A stretch of 10,555 nucleotides of DNA from Actinomycetota bacterium (GCA_013298335.1 JAAFHI010000051.1:1-10555), one strand, 5' to 3'; counted from the first letter of the stretch, positions 1 to 7,669 are shown. Notes: generated by a model from the sequence alone, not told the origin. Program-made: numbers and translations.

Positions 1-47
1 TTTTTGTATTTTCAGCGGAAAGGCGAGATCGGAATGTGTGAGTCGCG

Positions 48-75
48 CCGGCGGAATCAGATCCGGCGGAATCAG
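48..75. repeat. Short tandem direct repeat (2 x 13 bp)
   Basis: CCGGCGGAATCAG occurs at 48-60 and again at 63-75, a period of 15 bases. It lies in the noncoding stretch downstream of the dehydratase gene. There are only two copies, so this may be chance slippage rather than part of a larger array; the window edge prevents seeing more context. Confidence 0.6.
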
Positions 76-173
76 TCCATGAAAGATTGAGACAACCGGT
101 ATTGGCGTCGCACACGCGACGAATTTCAAACCAGTGGCACGATGTCCCAATCTTCCGTGGCTCGATTGAGTGG

Positions 174-1130
174 TCAATACTCGCCGTTCAAGACCTTTGC
201 GAACGTTTCAGTATCAACGTTTCCGCCGCAGAGCGTGGTCCCGATGGTTTTCCCGGACCATTTGTCGCATTGGGTCAGCGCCGCCGCGAGCGAGGCCGCG
301 CCCGCGCCTTCCGCGACGTTGTGGGTGGCCGAAAACAGGAGTCGCATTCCGTCGGCAACTTCGGCGTCGGTGACGGTGATGACGTCGTCGGCTTCGCGCC
401 GGAGGATTTCCAGTGCCTCCGCGTCGGGGAGGCGGCAGGCCATGCCGTCGGCCAGGTGCGTGGTTGCGGGTGCTTCAACGATTTTTCCCGCGAGGTAGGA
501 ATCGCGATAGGCGGTTGCGTGCGACGAGACGACACCGATGAGCTTTGTTTTTACCCCGCAGAATTCCCGCGCCGCCGCCGCCGCGCAGAATCCCGATCCC
601 ATCCCGACGGGAACGAACGCCACGTCCGGCTGGACCGCCTCGAAGAATTCGACCCAGTAGGTCATGACCCCGAGGACGAGATCGCGATGGTATGAGGGCA
701 CGAAGTGGAGCCCGCGTTCTTCGGCGAGACGCGCCGCGTATTCACGGGATTCCTGGAAATCCGTGCCATGTTCGATCAGTTCCGCGCCGAGGGCGGTCAT
801 GGCCTGATTTTTTTCCCTGGAATTGCCGTAGGGAACGACGATGGTGGACGCGACTTCGTGATGACGTGCGGCGAACGCGATGGATTGTCCGTGGTTGCCG
901 CGCGTGGCCGAGATGACGCCCGTCACTCGCGGGACGCGCTTCATCAGGACGTCGAAATAGTTCAACCCGCCGCGAATCTTGAACGCGCCGACGGGTTGGT
1001 GATTTTCATGTTTGACCCAGACGGATGCGCCGAGGCGGCGGCTGAGCTGGGGCCATTCGAATTGAGGGGTGGGGCGCAGGGTGGCGTAGACCACCGACTG
1101 CGCATGTTCGACTTCGGCGCGGCTGAACAT
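174..1130 (-). CDS. PLP-dependent serine/threonine dehydratase (fold type II, no ACT domain)
   Basis: This 318-residue cytoplasmic enzyme is predicted to deaminate L-threonine or L-serine to the 2-keto acid and ammonia. GAFKIRGG at 48-55 carries the expected Schiff-base lysine K51. TRGNHGQ at 76-82 matches the substrate/cofactor loop GNH. PVGMGSG at 174-180 takes the place of the usual glycine-rich loop that holds the PLP phosphate. LADGM (226-230), EGAGAAS (274-280) and CGGN (301-304) complete the family pattern. The length fits single-domain catabolic enzymes (about 320-330) rather than biosynthetic IlvA (about 500 with regulatory ACT domains), so isoleucine feedback control is not expected. 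The start is well supported by AGGAG at 1137-1141, six bases upstream. It is the last gene of an apparent operon, 23 bases after the small exported protein. Serine racemase or another fold-II lyase is an alternative, because substrate cannot be read from the motifs. Confidence 0.9.
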   Translation of the reverse strand: MFSRAEVEHAQSVVYATLRPTPQFEWPQLSRRLGASVWVKHENHQPVGAFKIRGGLNYFDVLMKRVPRVTGVISATRGNHGQSIAFAARHHEVASTIVVPYGNSREKNQAMTALGAELIEHGTDFQESREYAARLAEERGLHFVPSYHRDLVLGVMTYWVEFFEAVQPDVAFVPVGMGSGFCAAAAAREFCGVKTKLIGVVSSHATAYRDSYLAGKIVEAPATTHLADGMACRLPDAEALEILRREADDVITVTDAEVADGMRLLFSATHNVAEGAGAASLAAALTQCDKWSGKTIGTTLCGGNVDTETFAKVLNGEY

Positions 1131-1153
1131 CGGTCACTCCTGGGCGGGCAAGA

Positions 1154-1774
1154 TTACGGACGGGCGTCCGAGACCCGGATCTGAAAGGACAGAAGGTAGC
1201 GCACCTTGCGGTCCGCCGGATCAGCCAATGGAACGATAATGAAGTCGGCGGATCTCACTCTCAATTGGGGCAGCCGGATGGCGAACGTTCCGCCGGGGCC
1301 GTGAGAACCCTTGGGAATCGTGAGCTTTCCGGTAATCACCACACCCGGTTCGGCAAGGGAAAAGCGCGACCCCTGAATGTTGAACTGGCCGGAGATGTCG
1401 GCGGCTTTCAGGGGCGGCGGAAGGAGGTCGCCCTCCTTGTCGAACGCGGAGATGGTTTTCGGGCTGTTGGCCGAGACGAAGACTTCGGGAAGGCTGTAGG
1501 GACCGTCCCAGACGCCCGCCTTTTCCTGAAGCCACAGCGTCGTTTCGTCATCCCTGACGAGCAGAAAGGGTGTCTTGTCGGGATCGGCCTTTTGACGTGT
1601 GGCCGTTTCCCGCCACAGACCCTCCCAGGTCTGCCCTTCGGGTAAATCCTTGATGTGGATGGTGGTCCCGACGGCGATGAGATTTGAATCACGGAGTGGC
1701 GACGCCAGCATGTTGGCCCCGAACAAAAGCCCCACGAAGAGTATTGACAAAACCCCGAAACGGAATCGATTCAT
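1154..1774 (-). CDS. Small exported protein of unknown function
   Basis: I do not recognise this 206-residue protein. It begins with a short basic stretch (MNRFRF) and a hydrophobic core (about 7-24), followed by LASP. This reads as a signal peptide or a single N-terminal membrane anchor, so the rest should lie outside the cytoplasm. The mature part looks beta-rich: it has alternating hydrophobic patterns in TTLWLQEK (78-85), GVVITGKLTIP (144-154) and FAIRLPQLRVRSADFIIVPL (164-183), and no cysteines. The C-terminal half resembles a small beta-sandwich, but that is only an impression. It sits between the symporter and the dehydratase. Its ribosome site AAGGA overlaps the end of the symporter gene, whose stop codon is nine bases upstream, which suggests translational coupling. 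The start is therefore secure even though the function is not. Confidence 0.85.
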   Translation of the reverse strand: MNRFRFGVLSILFVGLLFGANMLASPLRDSNLIAVGTTIHIKDLPEGQTWEGLWRETATRQKADPDKTPFLLVRDDETTLWLQEKAGVWDGPYSLPEVFVSANSPKTISAFDKEGDLLPPPLKAADISGQFNIQGSRFSLAEPGVVITGKLTIPKGSHGPGGTFAIRLPQLRVRSADFIIVPLADPADRKVRYLLSFQIRVSDARP

Positions 1775-1783
1775 ACCGGTCCT

Positions 1784-3061
1784 TTACGCGGCTGCGATTT
1801 CTTCATTGCCCGCGTCGTTGAATTCGCCTTCCCACCGGGCGACGACCGCCGTCGCCAGACAGTTGCCGAGCACGTTGGTCGCGGTGCGCGCCATGTCCAT
1901 CAGTTCGTCCACGCCGAGAATGAGGGCGATACCCTCGATGGGCAGCCCGAACTGAACGAGCGTTCCCGACAGGATGACAAGCGAGGCGCGCGGGACGGCG
2001 GCAATGCCCTTGGTGGTCAGCATCAGAATCACGAGCATCTGAATCTGTTGTCCGAAGGTGAGCGGATGGTTCGCAGCCTGGGCGACGAACATCGCGGCGA
2101 GCGAGAGGTAAAGCGTCGAGCCGTCGAGGTTGAAGCTGTAGCCCATCGGCAGGATGAAGCTCACGATCCGGCGCGGCACGCCGAGCTTCTCCATGTTTTC
2201 GAGCGCTTTCGGCAGCGCCGATTCACTCGAAGTGGTGGTGAACGCGAGCAGGACCGGTTCGCGAACCAGCCGGATGAACCGCTTGAGCGGGACGCGCGCG
2301 AGCAGCGCAATCGGCACCAGGACGACCGTGATGAAGACCGCCAGCGCGCCGTAGAGCGTGAGAATCAGCAGGGCCAGATTTTTTAATACTTCAAGCCCCT
2401 TGTTGCCGACCGTCACGGCCATGGCCGCGCCCACGCCGTAGGGCGCGAACATCATGACGTATTCCGTGAACTTGAACATTCCCTGCGCAATGGATTCGCA
2501 GATCTCCACCACCGGTTTCCCGCGTTCGCCGATGGCCGACACGGCGAGCGCGAACATGAGGCTGAAGGCGACGATCTGGAGGACATCGTTTTCCGTCATC
2601 GCCTTCACGATGTTGGACGGAAAGACGTTGACGATGTGGTCCTGGGCCGAGATTTTTGCGGCCCGCCCGGCGATTTCCTTCGCTTCCGCGCTCTGCTCGG
2701 GGGGGAGGTTGACCCCGACGCCCGGTTTGGTGAGGTTCACCGCGCCGAGGCCGATGAACAGCGCCAGCGTGGTGACCACTTCGAAGTAGATGATCGCCTT
2801 GAGGCCGATGCGGCCGACTTCCTTCGTGCCGCCCGCGCCCGCGATGCCGACCACCAGCGTCGAGAAGATGAGCGGCGCAATGATGACCTTGATGCAGTTC
2901 AGAAAGATGCGGCTCAGGACGCGCACCCACTGGATGGCCTGTTCCTTGGTGTCGGGATGGGCGTCGAGGCGATGGATGAGAAAGCCGACGACGATGCCGA
3001 GACCGAGGCCGATGAAAATCTGCATCGTCAGCGAGATCTTGAAGGTTCCGGGTTTGGACAT
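1784..3061 (-). CDS. Dicarboxylate/amino acid:cation symporter (DAACS, GltP/GltPh-like)
   Basis: This 425-residue inner-membrane protein couples uptake of an acidic amino acid or dicarboxylate to Na+ or H+. The elevator-transporter landmarks are all present. HP1 has the serine-rich tip TTTSSES (275-281), the TM7 motif is NLDGS (311-315), HP2 is around TKGIAAVPRASLVIL (350-364), and TM8 is DELMDMARTATN (385-396). By alignment with the archaeal homologue GltPh, D389, R392, T393 and N396 correspond to the substrate contacts D394, R397, T398 and N401. The retained arginine is the residue known to bind the side-chain carboxylate. It is replaced in neutral amino-acid carriers, so glutamate, aspartate or C4-dicarboxylate is favoured. 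The length is typical. The start is the ATG at 3061; a GTG one codon upstream is equally possible, and neither has a strong ribosome site. It appears to lead an operon with the next two genes. Confidence 0.93.
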   Translation of the reverse strand: MSKPGTFKISLTMQIFIGLGLGIVVGFLIHRLDAHPDTKEQAIQWVRVLSRIFLNCIKVIIAPLIFSTLVVGIAGAGGTKEVGRIGLKAIIYFEVVTTLALFIGLGAVNLTKPGVGVNLPPEQSAEAKEIAGRAAKISAQDHIVNVFPSNIVKAMTENDVLQIVAFSLMFALAVSAIGERGKPVVEICESIAQGMFKFTEYVMMFAPYGVGAAMAVTVGNKGLEVLKNLALLILTLYGALAVFITVVLVPIALLARVPLKRFIRLVREPVLLAFTTTSSESALPKALENMEKLGVPRRIVSFILPMGYSFNLDGSTLYLSLAAMFVAQAANHPLTFGQQIQMLVILMLTTKGIAAVPRASLVILSGTLVQFGLPIEGIALILGVDELMDMARTATNVLGNCLATAVVARWEGEFNDAGNEEIAAA

Positions 3062-3165
3062 CACACAGTGCGAACCGCCATGCGGAGCAACCGGGCCTGG
3101 ATGGCGGGTCGCTCGGTGACGGCTTCATTCCTTTGGGATTCAGAGTGCCAGCGTCGAATCGGGCG

Positions 3166-3193
3166 ATTATTCACGAAGTCGGGAACTATTCAA
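3166..3193 (-). promoter_or_regulatory. Possible sigma-70-type promoter for the symporter operon
   Basis: On the minus strand TTGAAT (3193-3188) is followed after 16 bases by AATAAT (3171-3166), giving four of six and five of six matches to the -35 and -10 consensus. It lies in the 150-base gap between the GYF-like gene ending at 3215 and the symporter. It would start transcription near 3159 and leave a leader of roughly 95 bases. This stretch is also AT-richer than the surrounding sequence. No operator or terminator is obvious, and the promoter is a pattern match only. Confidence 0.35.
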
Positions 3194-3214
3194 CAATCGA
3201 CCGACTGTCCATTC

Positions 3215-4528
3215 TTATTGCTGGGGCAGGTCGTCGAGGTTGATCACTGTAAACATCGAATCGGTTTCACTCGACCAGAATCGACCTGAGCCGGTCAGTC
3301 CCTCTCGGTCGAACGTAAATTCCCGACCATTGAATGACTGTTTGACGGGATCGGAAACCTTCAGCTCAATGGTGTCTCCGTAGGCCATCTGGCGAACGGC
3401 TGCCGAACCGAGATTGTGCCGGATTGGTTCGCGGTTGCTGACGAAAAAATATTGATTGGGGCCGGTCGGTGTCGAAGCCACCACCAGGAGCCGGTATTTG
3501 AAATCTTCCTGTGAGACTTCCCGGAACGTGTTGGCAATGCCGTCCAGCGTTGTGCGTTGTCGATTGAACCGGCTTTCGGACGTCCACAGGATGAGGCGGT
3601 GCAGATGGTGACGGCCACCCACAACGAAAAAGAGCATTCGCGCCCGAAATCCGTTCGAGGTGGATGTAAAGCTCACTTCTTTCAAATGGGCATTCATCCC
3701 GTTGACGGTGGTGTCCTGTTCGCTGATGACCTTGAAGTCTTTATTGGTGTTGCGGAAAGGCTGGAGCGTCAGGTCGGCGAACTCGGAAAGGGTCAGCTCG
3801 CCCAGTTTTTTGTCCGGACGATGTTCGGAATACAGGTCTTTTTCTTCGGATATGATGATGGCATAGGAGTCCTGGAATCGGTTGGCGACCTGGATCTGTG
3901 CGATTTTGTTGAGCTTCTTTTCGTTGATCCACCCCGTCGGGACCGTGATCTGGGCACAGGTGATTTCACCCTTCGCACCGCAAAAATTCGTGACCACCAT
4001 CGGTTTCTGGCCATGCCCGGCCTTTGAAGGCAGGAAATAGGCGATGGCAGCCACCGCCATCCCGACCAGAATGACCACGCCGGAGGAAATTCCGAGAAAC
4101 GTTCCGATGCCCATCGAGGTTTTGGGGGACGGGCGGCCCGACGTTCCCGGCCCACGCACCTGTGCCGGGGCAGGGAATGGGGCCACTGGCGGCGGTGCGA
4201 ACACCGGGAGGGGCCGGGACGGCATCTGCGGCTGAAACCCGCCGGGCTGGTAGGGCGCGGGATATTGGGCCTGAGTGGGTTGTGGCGGCTGGAAGATGGG
4301 TGGTGTGAATTCCGGGGAAGGCTGAAGCGCCGGGGGCAGGTTGGCGCTGATCATTCGGCTGAACGCTTCCTGAAATTCGGGAAACTTGTCGGCGGATGAC
4401 CAGTTGTCATGGACATTCCGGCGGACCTGATCGAATTTCTTGATCCGGTTTTCGAAAATCCACTGCTGGATGGTTTCGGTGTCGGCAGTATACCGCTTCC
4501 CCTGAATCAGGATTTCCCATTGGTTCAT
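3215..4528 (-). CDS. GYF_2-like / proline-rich / single-TM protein with extracytoplasmic domain, paralogue A
   Basis: This 437-residue membrane protein has no function I can name. Residues 1-58 form a GYF_2 (DUF4339)-like domain, with W4, the aromatic W23, and the final W43 followed by FPEFQEAF. A proline/glutamine-rich linker (about 63-127) leads to one hydrophobic helix (about 142-166) and a large C-terminal domain (170-437), presumably outside the cytoplasm. The ectodomain includes VPTGW (196-200), IIISEE (224-229), LWTSE (314-318) and TFREVS (334-339), all shared in order with the adjacent upstream gene. This marks a tandem duplication. The PxGW start and the late amphipathic helix ending in FRE recall PsbP/DcrB-like folds, but that is an inference. 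Two cysteines (183, 191) could form a disulfide. The ATG at 4528 is preferred over the GTG at 4543 because GGGAG lies eight bases before it and the paralogue starts at the same point. Confidence 0.88.
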   Translation of the reverse strand: MNQWEILIQGKRYTADTETIQQWIFENRIKKFDQVRRNVHDNWSSADKFPEFQEAFSRMISANLPPALQPSPEFTPPIFQPPQPTQAQYPAPYQPGGFQPQMPSRPLPVFAPPPVAPFPAPAQVRGPGTSGRPSPKTSMGIGTFLGISSGVVILVGMAVAAIAYFLPSKAGHGQKPMVVTNFCGAKGEITCAQITVPTGWINEKKLNKIAQIQVANRFQDSYAIIISEEKDLYSEHRPDKKLGELTLSEFADLTLQPFRNTNKDFKVISEQDTTVNGMNAHLKEVSFTSTSNGFRARMLFFVVGGRHHLHRLILWTSESRFNRQRTTLDGIANTFREVSQEDFKYRLLVVASTPTGPNQYFFVSNREPIRHNLGSAAVRQMAYGDTIELKVSDPVKQSFNGREFTFDREGLTGSGRFWSSETDSMFTVINLDDLPQQ

Positions 4529-4536
4529 CGTGTCGT

Positions 4537-4541
4537 CTCCC
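4537..4541 (-). promoter_or_regulatory. Ribosome binding site that decides the start of the 4528-3215 gene
   Basis: GGGAG on the minus strand ends eight bases before the ATG at 4528. A start at the in-frame GTG at 4543 would place this site inside the coding sequence and would add five residues absent from the paralogue, so the ATG is chosen. Confidence 0.6.
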
Positions 4542-4564
4542 ACAGGCGTTCGATGGTTGGCGGT

Positions 4565-5722
4565 TTATTCGGGGGGTGGTTCCTCGAGTTTGTCGAGGCG
4601 GACGATGACGCGACCTTCCGCCGTCGTTTCCTTCGGCCAGAAGTTCTTGCCCTGGGCCAGCCCGTCTTCCCGAATCGTGAATTTCAGCCGATTGACGAGG
4701 AATTTGCGATTGGTGTCGATTTCGATGCGGCCACGGCCCTCACCGTCGTCCTTGACGCTGGTACCGGTCGGGCCTTCGATTGGATTGTCGCTAAGAAAGA
4801 TGATTTCTCCGAACTCTCCGATTTCAGCCATTTTGTAGACGTATTTGTAATTCCTGACGCTGACTTCGCGAAAATTTTCAAGAATCTTGTCGAACTGGGA
4901 ACGGGTTTCGATGAAATCCTGCTCGGACGTCCAGAACACGATCTGGTGGAGGCCGTAGATGCCCCGGATGACCAGATGGCTCATCTTCATGTGTTCGTTC
5001 TGATACGTGACCTCGACGATCTGCCGATAGGCCGGGTGACCTCCGAGCGTGAGTGCTCCCTTGTCGACGACGGTGGTTGACTGGAAGGTGTCCTTTATTT
5101 TGGAAACGGCGTAATCGCTGACTTCATTGAGCGGAACGGATGAGATGGTGCGTTGCTCCTCCTTTGAAAACTTGGAGATCTCCTCGGTTATGATGATGAA
5201 ACACGCCTTGCTTCGAGGATTGATGGCCTGCGCCCGGGCCATGGCGTTCAGACCGGTGGTCGGTCTCCAGCCCTGTGGAAGGGTCAGTTGGACGAACGCG
5301 GTTTCGTCCTCGGTCTTCAGGGTATAGGCGAGCATCAACTGATCGTAGTTGGCGACCCTGACCTTCCTGAGCACCTTCCAGACTGAAAATCCGATGATTC
5401 CGCCCCCGGTCACGACAATCAGGGCGATGACGATGATGATCGTCGCCGGGCTCATGCCGGATTTCTTGGGCCGTGGCGGCGGCGGGGGCATGAAATTCGG
5501 CGGCGGTGGGGCCGTCGGTCGCGGCTGCGGCAGTGGGACCGGTCTCGCGGAGATGTGAAACGCCCCTTTCAATTCCGGAACCTCGGCGGCTGGCCGCCAG
5601 TCCCGACCGGGAACGCGGACTGGGTCGTCCGCGAGAACCCGGCCTTCCATGACCCACTCGCGGACCGTATCGGGCGAGGCTTCGTACCGCTCGCCCGAAA
5701 TCTGGATTTCCCAATTCTGCAT
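4565..5722 (-). CDS. GYF_2-like / proline-rich / single-TM protein with extracytoplasmic domain, paralogue B
   Basis: This 385-residue protein has the same plan as its downstream neighbour. Residues 1-56 are the clearest GYF_2 (DUF4339)-like domain in the window: W4, then MEGRVLADDPVRVPGRDW (25-42) and EVPEL (47-51), close to the family pattern of a G.I...T.VW..GM..W core ending in PEL. The proline-rich linker (about 60-87) includes PPPPNFMPPPPPRP. One membrane helix spans about 93-116. The C-terminal region (120-385) shares LPQGW (148-152), IIITEE (176-181), FWTSE (263-267) and NFREVS (283-288) with paralogue A. The domain is PsbP/DcrB-like by eye only. It starts 23 bases after the carboxypeptidase stop and ends 36 bases before paralogue A begins, so the three are probably co-transcribed. 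The N-terminus should be cytosolic and the C-terminus periplasmic. The true role is unknown. Confidence 0.88.
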   Translation of the reverse strand: MQNWEIQISGERYEASPDTVREWVMEGRVLADDPVRVPGRDWRPAAEVPELKGAFHISARPVPLPQPRPTAPPPPNFMPPPPPRPKKSGMSPATIIIVIALIVVTGGGIIGFSVWKVLRKVRVANYDQLMLAYTLKTEDETAFVQLTLPQGWRPTTGLNAMARAQAINPRSKACFIIITEEISKFSKEEQRTISSVPLNEVSDYAVSKIKDTFQSTTVVDKGALTLGGHPAYRQIVEVTYQNEHMKMSHLVIRGIYGLHQIVFWTSEQDFIETRSQFDKILENFREVSVRNYKYVYKMAEIGEFGEIIFLSDNPIEGPTGTSVKDDGEGRGRIEIDTNRKFLVNRLKFTIREDGLAQGKNFWPKETTAEGRVIVRLDKLEEPPPE

Positions 5723-5745
5723 GCCACGTTCTCTTTACGTTAAGG

Positions 5746-7629
5746 TCAGTTCAAGGGGGAGATGACCCGAACCACGGGATAGACATCCTTGTCCGGCTCG
5801 TAATAGGGCGTCCGTTTATACAGAAAGAGCATTCGCTCGCGGGCGTTGGCTGCGAACTGGGCGTCTTCGGCCAGTTTCTTTTCGAACTCGGCCCTGAGCT
5901 TCGGATTCCGTTTCAGGAGTTCCTGCGCGATGGGTTCGAAGACGTAGTCCGAGACGTATTCCTTCTGCTCGAAAATGGCGTTGAGGTAGCCCCATCGAAC
6001 TGCCGAGTCGGGGCCGTCGGGTTCGAGCCAGTTGAAGATCACCCGTGCCGTGCGCTGGTTCATTGGCACCCAGACCGTTCCGGCGGGGAAGGTTCGGGTT
6101 TCCTTTGTTCGGGTGGTTTTGAATCCGGTCATCGCGAGATGCGATTCGAACGGGCGCGGACTCCATTTGGCGTCGCTGAACCGCGAGACCTCGCACTGGG
6201 CCGTGACCGGTTTCTTCAGTCTCGTCAGCTTCGCGCCGTGGGCTTCCAGCACGTCGATGAGCGACGTCCATTCCTGGGGAATCAGGTAGCCGAGCGGCAC
6301 GGAGGGCGCGGCGGTCGTCTTCAGTTTCGAAAAGAAGACCGTCGGAATGTCCACCGGCTCGGTTTCATAGACGCGGACGGGCTTCCCGGTCACGACGCTG
6401 GTTTCCAGGTGCCACTTCACACCCTTATAAATGGCGGGCGTTCCCTCGTCGCTGTAGGCTCCGGCGAGAAAGAGCGAGCCACGCGGGTTGTAGCTTTCGC
6501 CGAGTTTCGCGATGTCGGCGTCGGCCCCGCGCACGACCGTCCGCAGTTCCGTGCCTTCGGTGGCGAGAATTTCGAGCGAATGGACCATGATGTCGTAGTG
6601 CGACCAGGTCTGGACGCGGTGCGATTTCAGGCTGTGCGTCTCGACGAGCAGGGCCGGGCGGTTCTGGATGGCCGCGTAGCTCGTCGAATAGCGCGGCTCG
6701 ATGACGCCGAGGTCCATGCCCTTCGACCAGTCTTCCTCGCGCGGCTCGGCATAGGGCCCCATGACGTGCCCGTCGGCCTCCATCGCGGCATACAGCTTGG
6801 GAAGAAAGTTCTGCTTGACCCATCCGCCGACGGTCGGCCAGATGTTCTGTTCGGTCGGCATGTCGATGGTCACGTCATACTGGTGGTCCATGCCGTCGGT
6901 GACGTGATTGTCGATGAGGAAATCCGGCACCCACGTCGAATAGAACTTCAGCCACGCCCGCATTTCCGGGGCGTCCGCCTTGACGTAGTCCCGATTGAGG
7001 TTGAGCCGGTTGGCATTGGCGCGGAAGCCCATTTCCTTCGGGCCGTTCTGGTTGACCCGGTTCCACGGACTCGTGTTTTCATGCCCGTCGATATTGAAGA
7101 CCGGCATGGCGAGAATGATGACCGAGTCGAGAATTGCCGCGCGGCGCTTGGTGACGAGGATGTCGCGCAGCAGCATCGACGTGGCGTCCTTGCCTGAAAT
7201 TTCGCCGGGATGGATGCCGTTCTGGATGAAGACGACCGGTTTCCCGGTCTTGCCGGCGGCGGTCGGCGTGAAGGCCTTGTCTTTCGAGACGACGCAGACA
7301 TACAACGTGCGGCCTTGCGGCGTGCGTCCGATGTCCAGCATCTTGACGAATGGCGACGCCTTCTCGAATTTTTTCCAGAGCGCGATGGTCGCGTCGTAAT
7401 TTCCGGTTTCGAGATAGTTCGTCCGTTCGAAGTCGGTAAGGTAGGATTTCGGGGCGGCGGCGGTACTTTCAATCAGTGACCGGGCTGCTTTGGCCGCGGC
7501 GGTTTCATAGCCGGAATGCGGCGGCATGGGTGCGAGTTTGATGGGCATATCGTCCTGTCCGAAGGTGGTCCGCGTCAGCCCGCAGGCCGCCGCGACGAAG
7601 AAAAACAGAATGGTGACGGGATGACGCAT
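5746..7629 (-). CDS. Exported M14-family zinc carboxypeptidase
   Basis: This protein of about 627 residues is predicted to remove C-terminal residues from peptides outside the cytoplasm. Numbered from the ATG at 7629, the zinc site is HPGE (H140, E143) with the third ligand in DNH (H242). NRLNLNRDY (207-215) supplies the N-R pair (N212, R213) that binds the substrate carboxylate, and LLVETHS (327-333) supplies the catalytic glutamate E330. The catalytic domain covers about 60-370. The remaining roughly 250 residues form an extra C-terminal region with a GYLIPQEW segment (447-454), as in large bacterial M14 proteins. A signal peptide (MRHPVTILFFFVAAACGL) is clear; C16 does not sit in a good lipobox. 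In-frame starts at ATG 7659 and GTG 7677 are possible because none has a convincing ribosome site. It is divergent from the HEAT-TonB gene and leads the GYF-like pair. The exact substrate is unknown. Confidence 0.92.
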   Translation of the reverse strand: MRHPVTILFFFVAAACGLTRTTFGQDDMPIKLAPMPPHSGYETAAAKAARSLIESTAAAPKSYLTDFERTNYLETGNYDATIALWKKFEKASPFVKMLDIGRTPQGRTLYVCVVSKDKAFTPTAAGKTGKPVVFIQNGIHPGEISGKDATSMLLRDILVTKRRAAILDSVIILAMPVFNIDGHENTSPWNRVNQNGPKEMGFRANANRLNLNRDYVKADAPEMRAWLKFYSTWVPDFLIDNHVTDGMDHQYDVTIDMPTEQNIWPTVGGWVKQNFLPKLYAAMEADGHVMGPYAEPREEDWSKGMDLGVIEPRYSTSYAAIQNRPALLVETHSLKSHRVQTWSHYDIMVHSLEILATEGTELRTVVRGADADIAKLGESYNPRGSLFLAGAYSDEGTPAIYKGVKWHLETSVVTGKPVRVYETEPVDIPTVFFSKLKTTAAPSVPLGYLIPQEWTSLIDVLEAHGAKLTRLKKPVTAQCEVSRFSDAKWSPRPFESHLAMTGFKTTRTKETRTFPAGTVWVPMNQRTARVIFNWLEPDGPDSAVRWGYLNAIFEQKEYVSDYVFEPIAQELLKRNPKLRAEFEKKLAEDAQFAANARERMLFLYKRTPYYEPDKDVYPVVRVISPLN

Positions 7630-7639
7630 GGTGATGCGT
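7624..7639. promoter_or_regulatory. Perfect inverted repeat over the carboxypeptidase start, possible operator or mRNA stem
   Basis: ACGCAT (7624-7629), GGTG, then ATGCGT (7634-7639) is a perfect six-base inverted repeat with a four-base spacer, inside the very short divergent gap between the peptidase and HEAT-TonB genes. On the minus strand the second arm contains the proposed ATG start. It could be a regulator site or an RNA hairpin that limits initiation, or it could be chance. Confidence 0.25.
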
Positions 7640-7664
7640 GAGAACGTTGCGTTGGGCATTTCGC

Positions 7665-7669
7665 GAGGA
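7665..7669 (+). promoter_or_regulatory. Ribosome binding site fixing the HEAT-TonB start
   Basis: GAGGA ends eight bases before the ATG at 7678. The alternative in-frame ATG at 7690 would be 20 bases away, so 7678 is the supported start. Confidence 0.6.

Noticed and set aside
106..121. Hairpin CGTCGC-ACAC-GCGACG downstream of the dehydratase as a terminator
   Set aside because: The stem is only six pairs and no T-run follows it on the minus strand, so a factor-independent terminator is not supported.
1157..1170. Inverted repeat CGGAC-GGGC-GTCCG at the end of the small exported gene
   Set aside because: It lies inside coding sequence next to the stop codon within a tight operon and is too short to separate from chance in GC-rich DNA.
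2391..3128. A 245-codon minus-strand open frame overlapping the symporter gene in another frame
   Set aside because: Its translation is arginine/proline/histidine-rich low-complexity sequence typical of frame shadows, while the symporter frame carries all family motifs.
6139..7197. A 352-codon plus-strand open frame opposite the carboxypeptidase
   Set aside because: There is no recognisable domain and the composition is that of an antisense shadow; the opposite strand encodes a full M14 catalytic site.
7611..7629. Lipoprotein signal at the carboxypeptidase N-terminus
   Set aside because: The cysteine at residue 16 is preceded by AAA rather than a proper lipobox with a large aliphatic residue at -3, so an ordinary signal peptide is more likely.
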